The notes under the pieces are model-generated. The model saw only the letters and a list, made by a program, of their open reading frames with translations. It did not search any database and had not been told where the DNA came from. DNA of 64,000 nt from Pestalotiopsis fici W106-1 (taxonomy: Eukaryota > Ascomycota > Sordariomycetes > Amphisphaeriales > Sporocadaceae), in the NCBI RefSeq assembly GCF_000516985.1, contig NW_006917092.1, positions 5,512,419 to 5,576,418 on the forward strand. The letters are read 5' to 3'. Below are positions 11,238-22,543 of this stretch, piece by piece (the first letter of the stretch is position 1; each line of letters begins with the position of its first letter). A program made the translations under genes and the position numbers.

Positions 11238-12045
11238 GGACTCGCAGACCCTACTGTTGTTGTCCTGGTCCCTTTCTGCCCGGGCAGCCAGGGATGGATG
11301 TGTTTGCTGCTGTTGCCCGGCCTATTCGTGCCCTTCTACACGCAGGTGGAAAATCGCAGATGTGTGGATTGTAGTGACGCAGCGTTAAGGTTGAAGGCGG
11401 CGTCTAATCAGTAGGTCCCAGTGAATCGTGCAGTAGTGGACGGCTCGGTGGATTTGGAACCTGGGCTCTAGGCCCGATTCGCGATATTTTGTTCCGGTAG
11501 TAGTTAGAAGGAGGAAAACAAGGTTCGAGGAATGCTGGAAAAGGCGCGTGGTTTTTTCTTCTTCTTCTTCCTCCTTTCTCTCGGTGTTGGTGGAACTGAA
11601 TTATTGTAAATTGATGGGTGTGGGAAGTTTGATGGTTTTGGTTATGCTCAGAGGCGAGTACTGAAGTGTCCGCCTGCCTTCAATATGAAATGTTTCGTCT
11701 GACCGGAAAACGCCTCTGCTTCTGTGTTAGTTATATTGGCAAGAGGAGCCTAAAAGGAAGCGAACGTTGCCGCTATTCTGACAGTTGCTCTTTTAGTAGG
11801 GTGTGGGGGTGCTCCAAAAGTGCTTTGGGGTGGCTTTTTGGGGGGTGGTGGGTGTTGATTACATTTAGACGCCAAGTAGTCGAAGGTTGAGGCGGTCTTT
11901 TGGCTGGTCTCACGTGCCCTTGGAATGTCGCACAATTCCAAAGTGACAAGTAGAGGTTGTGGAATGAAAGATGTCAGAAGGGAGACGGAGAGTTGATGAG
12001 GAGGAAAACTCTATCGAGAAGACGGGACGTGAATGAGAGGAAACT

Positions 12046-12064
12046 GCACACACACACACATACA
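12046..12064. repeat. CA dinucleotide microsatellite
   Basis: Short uninterrupted CA repeat followed by TACATAC. Confidence 0.8.
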
Positions 12065-13259
12065 TACTCGGGAGATCGACGAACTTGCTTCTTTTCCCTG
12101 GTCCGGCAGCTTTTGGAGGGCCAAGAACGGGCAGCCCGAAGGAAGCAGACAAACAAGCTCGGCAGGCAAAAGCTATCAGCTACCTGGTATCTATTGCCTC
12201 TATTCTCCGGGATGGATACAGGGATTAGCAGCAGCAGCACCTGTACGTGCCTTACCTAAGATAACGGTAATCCATACTGTCAGTTTGCGACTGCCGGATA
12301 GCGAAAACCAGAGTTGATCATCGCCGACTCCCAAACATGCAGTGCTGCAGTCAAACCACTTTGAAGAATGTTGCCCACTGTCGCTAGGAGGTGCGACGAA
12401 TCTACGGTACTTTTTTTGGTGGTATTCCATGAGTTCTAGCGGCGACCTCGCGTCTGAACGATGCGTTTCCGGTCAGAGATGGCGCCGGGACTTGTGGGAT
12501 CAATTGCAAGTCGAAGTTCCACTGGCAATGGTCATCCGTTGAAACGCTCGTCGCATCTCAATCCGACGTCATTGGGGGACCCTGATTGTGCCAGGTTCAT
12601 ATTGGTCAAGGCGTTTTTTCTATATTTCTCATCCAAGCGTTGACAAGTGGTATACTCTTTCTCGTATTCATTGAATCGTCAGAATATAGTGTCTTGATGA
12701 TGTCTTTTGGTTTTTCTCTCATTTCTCGAGACAAGTAATTGGGCAGAAATAGCTGCCGGACGCAGGTGCACAACCAAATGCATGCATGCACGTATGCAAA
12801 CACACAGACACTCGACGCGCATCTGCAATCTACACTGAGGGTACCCAAATTTCCCGCGGCTCATTGCGAACCTATCCCGTCTCGACATTAATTTATGTCC
12901 GCCCCTCCACCAAATGATCAATATTCCACAACCTAGGATGAATTATATCTCTCGCATTTTCTTTAGGAATCGTGTCCTTGTTCTATACTGTAATTGTTTC
13001 CCCCCCTCTAATTATCCAGTCACATCCATCACATTGCATTTGGGCGCTTGTCATGTCACATGTGTGCTATCCTGCGTGTGGGTCGTTGCATTCGCCTATC
13101 CTCTCTCATCATAAATCTGGCCAGACTACGAGTTACATAATAGGTAGGTATGTGTATGAACAACAGGACAGACAAACTCGCGACTCTAGGCAAGATCGCC
13201 CAATGACTGGGCAGTAGGAATCAGTGTGATACCTAGTTCTATTCAACATGTCATTGCCA

Positions 13260-14214
13260 TCATGCTTCGTCGATGTTAACATTGTTGCAAATGTCTCCAA
13301 AAACACCCATCATGTGCTTCAAATTCTCCTGAACCTCGCCAACTCTCACGGCGCAGTCCTTACCCAGGACCATTCGCACCTCCTTTTCACAGCCTGCCCC
13401 GATACCCTCGCCGACAACCACCTCGTAGATGGCCTTGACGGCCTTTTCGTGGTCTCCTTTGATTGGCATGTTTTTAGACTTGAAAACATCATAGTATTTT
13501 TGCAGCACAGTGCCGTCATAGTCTGCATCCAGCGGCTTTCCCGCCAGGTTCACATGCGACGCCATTGGCGTATTGAAGGAGCCCAAGTAGACGAGCAGAA
13601 CGCGGACATTAAAGTCAGCCACCTCCCTAGCCAATGTCGTCGTGATGTCTGTAGAGATTCCAAGTTAGCCCTTTTGTAAGAGCACGGGCAAGGTAGAGCT
13701 TCAGCTCCAGGATATACTCACTGTCCAGTGCACTCTTGCTAGCCCCATACGCCCCCAGCGTCTCCCGGGCCTGGAGTCCGGACCCACTGCTGAGGTTGAC
13801 TATAACGCCGCTCCTCCGCGCCCTCATGAACGGCACCATGGTGCGCATCAGCCGGTAAGGGCCGAAAAAGTTTATCTCCATGAGCTCCCGGATTTCCTCC
13901 TCGCTAAAGGCCTCGACGGGCCCCGCCTTGGCTACCCCGGCGCTGTTGACCAGGACGTCAATCTGTGTGCCGCCCTCCTCGAGCGCCGTGATGATCTCGG
14001 CCGATAGAGGTGAGGTGACGTCCAGGCTTAGCCAGCGGCCCCCCGCCGACTCGACTTCTTGCACCAGCTCAGGCGTTTTCGATGGTGTGCGGGATGTGGC
14101 AATCACATGATGGCCGGCAGCGAGGGCGTGTCGGGCCAGCTGTAGACCGAGGCCTGAAGAGCAACCTGTGATTAGCCAGGTCAACGGCTTGGATGTCTTT
14201 GGCGAGAATTGCAT
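13260..14214 (-). CDS. Short-chain dehydrogenase/reductase (2 exons)
   Basis: Exon 1 is 13722-14214 and exon 2 is 13260-13648; the intron 13649-13721 starts GTGAGT and ends CTACAG. The protein has 293 residues. The classical SDR features are present: TGCSSGLG dinucleotide-binding loop, NSAGV, catalytic Ser in LSSGSG and the Y-x3-K pair in YGASK. After splicing the frame runs SALDNITTTLAREV, which is the expected helix after the active site. The start is the first suitable ATG at 14214. An NAD(P)-dependent oxidoreductase of unknown substrate, of the kind often annotated as a fungal oxidoreductase with a C-terminal substrate lobe. Cytosolic by lack of signals. Confidence 0.9.
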
Positions 14215-14789
14215 TTTTGGACAAGTTCTCAGTAACTGATTTGAATTGCGATAAATGGCGGTGCATGTACACAACTATATCATGATCGGTTCCTATGCTT
14301 GATATATGTCAGCATAGACGGAGATAATCATTATCTCCACCAGACCCAGCTTTAGTCCTGACGGAGCTTGTACTTATTTACGGGTTACGGTGCAGCACTG
14401 GTAATGCAGTATACGACGGGAGACAACTCATATATGTAATTGAGAAACGGTAAGAGTGCCGACTTAGGATCAATGCTGTCTTAAGCAATTGACAACGATC
14501 CTGGCATTCAATGATTTATGGTCCATTGCTGTATCAAGTGGCACCTGACGCAGGAGCACTATTTTGCTCGAAATTCACACTTTGAAGAAAATATTTGTTT
14601 TTACAGCGATACGACATTTCCGTAGTGTCTGCCATCGCTTGCGAGGTAAATGTTCTGCTCCGATATGCTCAAAGATATATTTAAGCAAAGTATGAGACTA
14701 TAAGAATGCCATGCGATTTCTTCTTCACTTTATATACAGAGACTTTTGGGATTGCACCTAAGCTCATACATGTAGGATAGTCTGCCAGC
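14215..14789. other. Intergenic, no gene seen
   Basis: AT-rich spacer between the SDR start and the 3' end of the NLR-like gene; no supported coding sequence. Confidence 0.5.
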
Positions 14790-17700
14790 CTAGTAATCGG
14801 AACGTACATCTTCGTCGTAAATCAAAAGCTCATGCCATTCAACGAAACAGCGTGCACCCAACCCGTGACATTCCTGACAAACAAGCAGCTTATCATTATC
14901 GCACCAGGAACAGTAGAACCGTGGCTCATAGAGGGAGACGGAAGCAAAACACACATCGCAGTAAGCACCAGTATTCAAGAACTCAACGGGTTCTCCAATC
15001 GCTGGTCGCATGTGAGTTTCTATCATGTCATGGTTGTTAGACCGCTGATATGCCAGAATCTCCGTTGTGATGATGTCGTGCCTCTGCTTCTGGGCCCACC
15101 AGAGAGGTGTTCGGCCAAAGGAATCCCGTGTAAGCAGATCAACATTAGGCAGAGCTGCAATTTTCCGAAACGCTGCTACGTTGCCGGACCGAGCAGCAAA
15201 TGATATTGCCGTGGAGCCCCAGTGATCTTTTGCATCGAGATCGAGCTTATTTTGCGCGAGTAGAACATCAACCGCTTCAGGATGATCCCAAATGATGGCG
15301 TATACGAGTGCTGATCGACCATAAATATCCCTAGATTCATGGTCGGCGCCAGTAGCGAGAAGCAGATCCACAATTCGCCAGAATGCCCGCCTTGCTGTCA
15401 CAAGCAGCAGCGTTGGTTCGTTTCCGGGCAGCCTGACATTTATATTTGCACCATGCTTGACAAGCATTTCCACAATAGCTTCGCGGCCGTTCCTAGCAGC
15501 CCTAGATAATGGTGTGACGCCACCTTCATCCATATGGTTGACACCAGCACCGTGATCCAGTAGCAAGCGCACAATAGCTTCGTGGCCGTGCTTAGCAGCC
15601 CTAGATAATGGTGTTTCGCCATATTCTGCTATATGGTTAACACCAGCACCGTGATCTAGTAGCAAGCGCATAATAGCTTCGTAGCCGTGCTTAGCAGCCC
15701 TAGATAATGGTGTTTCGCCATATTCTGCTATATGGTTGACATCAGCACCGTGATCCAGTAGCAAGCGCACAATATTGTCGTAGCCGTTGCTAGCAGCCTG
15801 AAATAATGGTGTTTCGCCATCTTTATCCATCTGGTTGACATCAGCACCGTGATCNNNNNNNNNNNNNNNNNNNNNNNNNNNNNNNNNNNNNNNNNNNNNN
15901 NNNNNNNNNNNNNNNNNNNNNNNNNNNNNNNNNNNNNNNNNNNNNNNNNNNNNNCAATAGCTTCGTGGCCGTTCCTAACAGCATCATATAATGGTGTTTC
16001 GCCATCTTTATCCATCTGGTTGACATCAGCGCCATAATCCAGTAGCAAGCGTATAACAGCTTCGTGGCCATTTTGCACAGCTTGCTGGAATAGTGTCGCT
16101 CCGTTTTGGTCCTCTCCATCTGGTTGGCAATTTCTATCAAGGAGTTGGCCTACTACGTCTTGGTGGCCATTCCGAGCAGCGTACCACAATGGCGCGCGGC
16201 GCCTAGTCAGTCGAAATAAGTCAGGTTTCTGGTTTTCTTTTCAATTGCATAGCTCTTTTCAGTACTTACTTGCTGTCCCGAATATCAGGATCGAGGTGAT
16301 CATCCAATATGCTACCTACTACGCCCGCCAGACCAAAATAGGCAGCCAAGTGAAGGCCAGTCATGTCGAATACACTCCGGTAGGTACTGAGGAAACCATG
16401 TCTCTGGTTTTCTAGTGCCATTAGAAATTGGCCGCACGCCTTTGCATGATTAGGGCGACCCAGGAGTTCTCGGATGGGTTCGGACTCGGCCTGAGGATCT
16501 GCATGTTGACCCCAATATTGAGACGAATACCCATAGAGTGGGAAGTCGGTAAGTCTTTGGCGAAGATCGTCATTTTCGAAGCAATGGCCACTCTCAAAGA
16601 TATCAAATGCAAGATAAGTGACACAAGTATTCGTGATCTGGGTTTCTGCGAACGGAAAGAATCGAACTCCGTGTCTGTCAAAAAATTCCTGCGTTGTATA
16701 ATGAATTAACCGGATAATGTGGCTTTCTTCGTCAATGGTGACCAAACCACAGCATGCCGACACCAAGTCGTCAAGATCTGGCAAGCTGTCTTCAAAAAGC
16801 TCCGACTCGCCAATTTCCACGCCAAGCGCGTGCTGAAGCTCAACTGTTTCCAACGGTCGTTTTGCGTGCACGATCCACATAAGGGTATTCATACCAAGCT
16901 CTTTCTGGTCCGAGAGCTGTCCGCTTATACGGAGCATGGTATTTTGGTATGCTTCGTCATAGGCATCATTTCCTGTCGCCAGAGTGTTCAGAGTCTGTCG
17001 GAGGGCTCTTGGTGATTTCTTGCCCTTCAAAGAATCAAGATGGAGCTTGGCCAACAGAAACCTGTACAAGTCAGTGGAATTCTAAGAAAAGTGTCGATGT
17101 AAACCTACATTCCATCCACAGCTTTTGTGATTCCTTTCTTGATTTCGTCTTGCAACTCCTTGTCCCTAGACACAAATCTTGGCAGATTCATAAGATTGCT
17201 TTCAACGTATCTGTGGATATCCCCCTCGCTGGCACGGACTTCCGCTGAGGTGAATTCTTTGAACCTTTCCACTATATGGGGCACCGGGCGGGAAGTCGCC
17301 AGTATGTTCACCCCTGTGTTGCGCTGAAGCTCAATCAAATGCGAGATGAGTTCTCTCTGGCATCCATTGGAGCTTTCGCATTCATCCAGCGCATCTACCA
17401 CGATGAGTACTCGAGAGAACGATCCGGCTACCGAAGAAAGTGTTCTGATGATCCCCTCGCGACTTGGTCGGCTGCGGTTGGACTTGCACTGATTGAACAG
17501 CGCTTGCACGTCGTCAGGCACAGTGGCTGAAGCTTGACTCAGCTGTTTGAGAAGACTCAACAGCACGTTTTCGAATTTTTGCTCCCCCTGGCTTTTGAAG
17601 TTGAAATAGAAATAACAGATTGCAACGTCGGTTTGAATGCCAAAGGTATCTTGCAAGTTCTCCACCACGATTGATGACAGAATAGTCTTTCCGGCGCCGG

Positions 17701-18372
17701 GAATACCATGACAGAACAGGATTTCTCCCTTTGTCGCTTTCCATTTGATGTACTCATTTGAGTCGAGAAGCCACTGACCCGTACCTTCCTGGCGCTGACT
17801 GATGAAGTCTGCCTGTTGTGCCGCCGTATCGAGCGGTGTTAGCCACTCCAGAATCTCGCGGTTCTCTTGTCGAATTTGCCGGTCTTCCAACTTGAACACG
17901 GTGTCTCTGATGTTGGAACCGGTAAAGGAGTTGAGTGCGACGATGTTCGCAGTGATTCGATGTCGCAAATCACGAATATCATCGGGCTCCCATTTCACAC
18001 GCTTCCAAACTCTTTTGGTGCGTTCATGAAGACTACCGCCCTTTGAATCGAGGCTGAGATATTTGCTCAGCTCTTTGCGAGAGTCCTCTAGGACACCACG
18101 GCAGCTTTCCCGAATTTCTTTGAGATTGTTGTTTTGGTCTTCGGAAACGTCATGCGCTGCAAGAGACACATCAACGTCTCCAAGTACAATGACGAGATTT
18201 CTGATTCTACGATTGAGTCAGTATTTGGTTGCGCATGAGCCAAGGTCCTTCATCAGGCTTACTCGGCGTTTATCTGCTGAAATTGTTCAGGTGCGTCGGC
18301 AAAGTCTTTGCGAATATCGCTTGCAAGCTTAATGACTGCGAGGAAATCCCCGACACCGAAGCCAAAGCTCAT
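14790..18372 (-). CDS. NLR-like NACHT-ankyrin protein with C-terminal zinc-finger-like motif (4 exons, internal gap)
   Basis: Exons 18263-18372, 17109-18206, 16270-17061 and 14790-16202; the introns are 56, 47 and 67 bp and all keep frame. The N-terminus (MSFGFGVGDFLAVIKLASDI) is a helical fungal STAND N-domain. A NACHT NTPase follows: Walker A GIPGAGKT at 204-211, Walker B VLIVVDALDEC with D308, and NILATSRP. Then come a winged-helix region (LGMNTLMWIVHAKRPL) and an ankyrin array with the consensus GETPLSRAAKHGHEAIVRLLLDHGA. The last about 60 residues hold CDVC..CSWC..CQEC, a ZZ-like zinc-binding pattern. 100 N (15855-15954) interrupt the ankyrins, so the total length is unknown. Family role: fungal nonself recognition or programmed cell death (known for some members; inference here). 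Confidence 0.9.
15537..15833 (-). repeat. 99-bp tandem repeats encoding near-identical ankyrin units
   Basis: Units 15537-15635, 15636-15734 and 15735-15833 are each exactly 99 bp (33 residues). The first two differ at about 4 of 99 positions. Further related units flank them on both sides, up to about 16150. This high identity explains why the assembly broke here. Confidence 0.9.
15855..15954. other. Assembly gap (100 N)
   Basis: Exactly 100 N inside the ankyrin array. The reading frames on either side do not match through 100 nt, so the length is a placeholder. From the repeat register, the missing sequence should be 14 nt plus a whole number of 99-bp units. Confidence 0.95.
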
Positions 18373-19164
18373 CTTCGCGATGTGGCCGTCATTACTTGAA
18401 ACTATGGGGGATGAAGGATGAGGAGACGAGGAATTCTCATCGCGGGGTACGGCTTCAACTCTGAGTTTCAGCCTGACAGAGTCGGAGCGAATGCATAGGT
18501 TGCACAGCCTGCGGGCACAGCCCATCAGGCATATTGAATCAAAAGCGAACCAATCAAATTTGCCCGACAGGAGCATTTATCAATGATATCGCCTTATTCG
18601 TCCTGGCACTGTCCGTTGTAGTGGCTGTGACTCTGTACATTGTTTTTTTTTTCTGGCGCACAAATGCTGCTCACTTAAAGTTGTAGTTGTAATGAATGTA
18701 TCTGACCACATGCGATGATATTCACAGTCACAAGAGTTTGATCCGGAAGATGATAAAGGATCAAAGGACGGAAATGATGATAGGGCTGTTAGTATGCCGA
18801 AATGCCGACCAGACTGAACAGTTATGCCCCCACAATTAATACGTCGTATGCTCTCCAATAATTTCCGCCCAGCGGCGCAGTCTCAACTCTCAAGTATCCC
18901 AGCTCAGCACCAACATCGACGCTGCATGGTGAAAGGATTCCGAGTCCTTTCACCTTGGTCCGCTTCTTGCGACGGTGTAAGTTAACTTTGTAAGGGGGTG
19001 CACGTACGAGCTTCTGGTTGTGAAGCCTCAACATTCGATACTCCCGAGTCCCAAGAATTCTAGTCGCTGAAGATCCGTACCGCCAGTGACTCGGAAGCGG
19101 CCTTGAAAAAGCCACGATCGAAGGCTTTTAGACTTATTGCATCCACTGTGCCTACGCATCAGAC
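18373..19164. other. Divergent promoter region
   Basis: Between the NLR-like gene (-) and the AYR1-like gene (+). It has a T10 run near 18640. No gene is supported. Confidence 0.5.
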
Positions 19165-20007
19165 ATGCCGCGCAAAACAGTATTCATCACCGGCTGTGGT
19201 CCGGATGGCATCGGATATTCTCTAGCCGTGGAATTTCAACTGCGCGGCCACCGCGTCATCGCGTCCGGCCTCAACGACACCCTCCTTGCACCGTTTCGTG
19301 ACCTAGGTATGGAGACCATGGCCATGGACGTGACCTCTGAGCAGTCCATCGCCGCGGCAGCATCGCACACATCGAAACTGACAGATGGCGGCATCGACAT
19401 TCTCATCAACAATGCTGGCGTGATACAAATCATGCCCATGGCTGACGCCTCCATTGCCGATGCACGGCGCCTGTTTGACGTTAATGTGCTGGGCGTCATG
19501 GCCGTGACGCAGGCGTTTCTTCCACTGCTCCTAAAGTCCCCCGCCGGCATTGTGGCCAATATGGGCAGTGTGAACCAGGTGCTCTGCCCGGCCTTCTTCT
19601 CGGCCTACAACGCGTCCAAGGCCGCGGTCGAGGCGCTCAGCACGACCATGCGGCTCGAGTTGGCCCCGCTCGGTGTCCGTGTTATTTTGCTCAAGACCGG
19701 TAGTGTGCGGACGGGCCTTTTTGGTCATGCATTGGGACAGACGACACTGCCTGCCGGCAGTCTGTATGAGCCTCTGCGTGAGTGGATCGAGGGTCGCAAG
19801 ATGCTAGAAGCTGGTCAGCATGTAGACAGCAATGTGTATGCTCGAGGTGTAGTGGACGACCTGCTGAGAGATAATGTGAGAAACGTCGTGTGGCGCGGTG
19901 GTTTGACGACCTTGGCTTGGGTGCTGACATGGTTCGGCTGGGCGGGCATGTTGGATTCGGCCATGATCAAAGGAAACGGTCTTGACAAGATCAAGCGGCC
20001 GTCCTGA
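19165..20007 (+). CDS. AYR1-like NADPH-dependent 1-acyldihydroxyacetone-phosphate reductase (SDR)
   Basis: Single-exon gene of 280 residues. It starts MPRKTVFITGCGPDGIGYSL with the SDR glycine motif, followed by NNAGV, the serine in MGSVNQ and the Y-x3-K pair in YNASKAAVEAL. Overall layout and the C-terminal hydrophobic stretch (TLAWVLTWFGWAGML) match the fungal AYR1-like SDRs, which reduce 1-acyl-DHAP in ether/phospholipid synthesis at lipid droplets or ER. The exact substrate cannot be read from sequence. The C-terminal hydrophobic segment could anchor it to a membrane or droplet (inference). Confidence 0.88.
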   Translation: MPRKTVFITGCGPDGIGYSLAVEFQLRGHRVIASGLNDTLLAPFRDLGMETMAMDVTSEQSIAAAASHTSKLTDGGIDILINNAGVIQIMPMADASIADARRLFDVNVLGVMAVTQAFLPLLLKSPAGIVANMGSVNQVLCPAFFSAYNASKAAVEALSTTMRLELAPLGVRVILLKTGSVRTGLFGHALGQTTLPAGSLYEPLREWIEGRKMLEAGQHVDSNVYARGVVDDLLRDNVRNVVWRGGLTTLAWVLTWFGWAGMLDSAMIKGNGLDKIKRPS

Positions 20008-20397
20008 GAACAATTACATCATCTTTGCAGTCTGTTATTCTTACCGGCACATGAGTATAGGATACCCAGCATTTTCATATTTTTTTTCCATTCGAAACTA
20101 CCATAGAGTATCCCACAACTAATGTAATATAAAGTCCTGCAGGGTTCTCATTTAATCAGCAGGACTTGAATCCGCCTTTTCATTTTAGACTATGTTTGAC
20201 TAGGTCATGCCATGTCACACAGCCGCATCGGATGATGGACTGCAATACGCTCAAAGAGGGAATCCGAATGATTCGTTGGAACATACCCGAGTGGCTTACC
20301 CCACATCTAACAGCTCTTCCGCGTGATTGACATTGACTGCTTGTCTCTCAAGCATTCGAGAATTCTCCCAAAATACACATATCCTTCGTCTTTGAAA
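20008..20397. other. Intergenic, no gene seen
   Basis: Terminator flank of the AYR1-like gene and promoter of the APH-family gene; no supported coding sequence. Confidence 0.5.
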
Positions 20398-21495
20398 ATG
20401 ACGGGAAGTTCGAGAGATTCGGGCGTATGCCTGAGCAGCTTCTTTTCGCAGCGCAAAGTTTCACACAACTTTCGTCACGACTGCGACAACTTTGCCAAGG
20501 CCAAGTTCCCCAAGGATGATATCCGGCCAGTTCCTACGCAAGGATACTGTTCCTATACAATGTTCATTGGCGACGACAAGGTGGCCCAGTTTCGCCCTCC
20601 AGACCACGGACTTGATATTGCGGTCACATCAACAGCTCATCGTATCTTTGGTGATATTGTCCCAGAGACTGAAATTCTTGGGGTTGTACACGATGAGAAC
20701 GACGGTACCGAGTTGCATGCCTATTCCATGACAAGACTCCATGGGACATCTCTTGTTGATGCTCGGCATTCGGACAACCCAAGACCCAGAAACACGAAGG
20801 AAGCGCGGCGTCGCATTGTGAAGGACTTTGCTCGACTGCAAGCAACTAGCTGGAATAATCGAAAGCCCAGCGAACAAGTCTCACAGAAAGGCTTGGTTGG
20901 CTCTTCGCTGGTGTGGCGGACAAAACTCTTGGGATCCAACCTGCCCGAACGATTCAAGAAGTTTGCGTCGTCCAATCTTCGGAACTTAGACGAAATTGAA
21001 CAATTACCATGGACATTGACACACGGAGATTTCATCCCGTCCAACATTTTGGTCAGCGCAAAGAATGGCAGCATCACAGGCTTGCTCGATTGGGCAGAGG
21101 CAGAATGGCTTCCCTTTGGAGTTGGGCTTTACGGCCTCGAAGAACTACTAGGCGCAGAAGTCAACGGGACCTTTGAGTATTTCTCCGAGGCACGAAGGCT
21201 CCGGCATTTATTCTGGAGTGAGCTGATATCACTCGTGCCGGAGCTACGCCGCGATCCGCGGCTATTGGCTGCGGTGCAGGAGGCCCAAGTTTTGGGTATC
21301 CTGCTGTGGCATGGCATTGCATTCGACGACGGGCGGTTGGACAGAGTTGTTGAAGAAGGTGTCGATGACGGTGAAATCCAACGTCTAGATGCGATGCTCC
21401 TTGGACGTTCTGGCCTGCGTTCTACCAGCACATGGCGCGAGAGGTTATTTTCAATCCGTGATTTTGTGGCTTACCATTCACTAGGTAGTGAGTGA
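20398..21495 (+). CDS. Aminoglycoside-phosphotransferase (APH) family protein
   Basis: Single-exon gene of 365 residues starting at the first in-frame ATG (20398). The kinase-like catalytic loop is THGDFIPSNILV (HGD with the downstream Asn), followed by GLLDWAEAEWLPFG, the DFG-equivalent metal-binding motif. Upstream, VAQFRPPDHGLDI and ETEILGVVHDEN fit the N-lobe. Large families of such proteins occur in hypocrealean fungi; most have unknown small-molecule substrates, and antibiotic resistance should not be assumed. No signal peptide or membrane segment. Confidence 0.85.
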   Translation: MTGSSRDSGVCLSSFFSQRKVSHNFRHDCDNFAKAKFPKDDIRPVPTQGYCSYTMFIGDDKVAQFRPPDHGLDIAVTSTAHRIFGDIVPETEILGVVHDENDGTELHAYSMTRLHGTSLVDARHSDNPRPRNTKEARRRIVKDFARLQATSWNNRKPSEQVSQKGLVGSSLVWRTKLLGSNLPERFKKFASSNLRNLDEIEQLPWTLTHGDFIPSNILVSAKNGSITGLLDWAEAEWLPFGVGLYGLEELLGAEVNGTFEYFSEARRLRHLFWSELISLVPELRRDPRLLAAVQEAQVLGILLWHGIAFDDGRLDRVVEEGVDDGEIQRLDAMLLGRSGLRSTSTWRERLFSIRDFVAYHSLGSE

Positions 21496-21801
21496 TGATG
21501 TACAAGTCTCAAGGCAAGGCTGATTGCACTTGTCTGGAAACATATCTTGCATGTTGGGGCCTGTCGGATATCGACATCCCTTTTGATGGTAGATGAACTT
21601 ATTTATTGTTTGAATCTTTGCGGTCATTCGGGATTTTGTACTATATTGCTATAACTCTCATGATAAGTACCCACAACTAGCCAGATTCGTCTTCTTTGAA
21701 GTCTACCGGGGTAGACTCTCGGTATCCTCCAGGTTGTACTGGTTGCCTCGACTAATCGACAAAACATTTGGCGCTACGAATTCATTTGTGTTGAACAGAA
21801 C
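21496..21801. other. Convergent intergenic region
   Basis: 3' flanks of the APH-family and DUF1264 genes; nothing further seen. Confidence 0.5.
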
Positions 21802-22543
21802 CTAGAAAGAGTTTCTCCTTTTCCATGCCTGATCAGCATCAGGGTGGATTTCCGGCACCTTGACATTCTTCCTCAGCTCCTTCTTTCTCTTCCAGTCAGA
21901 TCCGAATCTCTTGTCTCGATTTCCAACATGCTTCTCAAAGTCAAACTGCCCTTCTGCCGTGAAGCTCGTCATCAACTTTGGTTCGCCAAGCGGTAACTTG
22001 TCACCACGATCCGTCTGCCACAGGTGATACACCTTGCCGTACAGGTGCACAACCTCCTTCATCTCCTCTGTCTCGGCCGCCTCCCATGCCTGCTGCATTC
22101 CGGGCGCGGTCGGTCCCGGCATGATCAACATGCCCGACTTTACCTCGAAGACGTGCGAGTGCCAGTACTTGCGCTCCTCCTCGGGGAGCTCGGCGTACAA
22201 CTTGTCCGTCACCATGTACTCGATGCCAATGAGTTTGGCGTCGGGGCCCGGACCATCGTACAATATGCACTGTCGCATATCCGAGGTCAGGTGCGCGCAA
22301 TAATGGTTCGCCTCCACGTGTCGACCGGGCTCGTCGGCATAGGTGTGGAAGGCGTTGAGGTGTGCGCAAATCTGCTTGACAGGTTGGAATTCCTATGCAA
22401 GGACGTTAGTAGGGGGTGAACTTTTTTCATGCTTCGGACCATCAGAATACCTGTATCAAGCCTGCCCCAGTCTCGAGGACTTTGTCTTTGACGGGCACTG
22501 GGCCGCCGGGCACATTATGCTGGTGATGACTTGACGAGGTCAT
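21802..22543 (-). CDS. DUF1264 / oil-body-associated protein family (2 exons)
   Basis: Exon 1 is 22451-22543 (31 codons, MTSSSHHQHNVPGGP..) and exon 2 is 21802-22392; intron 22393-22450 (58 bp, GTATTC..CATAG). The protein has 227 residues. After the join the sequence reads ALIQ-like LIQ then EFQPVKQICAHLNAFHTYAD, the typical start of DUF1264, followed by HYCAHLTSDMRQCILYD, IGIEYMV, YWHSHVFEVKSGMLIMPG and LYGKVYHLWQTDRGD. DUF1264 members include plant oil-body-associated proteins; in fungi the role is unknown. No signal peptide. Confidence 0.9.

Larger units (their letters stand above)
11030..13259. other. Long non-coding region upstream of the Ras-like gene
   Basis: About 2.2 kb with no supported gene. 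It holds C/T-rich tracts at 11196-11237 and 11551-11582, a G/T-rich stretch near 11800-11870 and a short CA repeat near 12046-12064. It lies upstream of the Ras-like gene and downstream of the SDR, which is transcribed on the same strand. Confidence 0.5.

Noticed and set aside
15537..16150. CRISPR-like or satellite array
   Set aside because: The 99-bp period is explained by 33-residue ankyrin units in frame within the NLR-like gene.
20323..20397. Upstream extension of the APH-family frame
   Set aside because: Begins with GTG; the first in-frame ATG is 20398.
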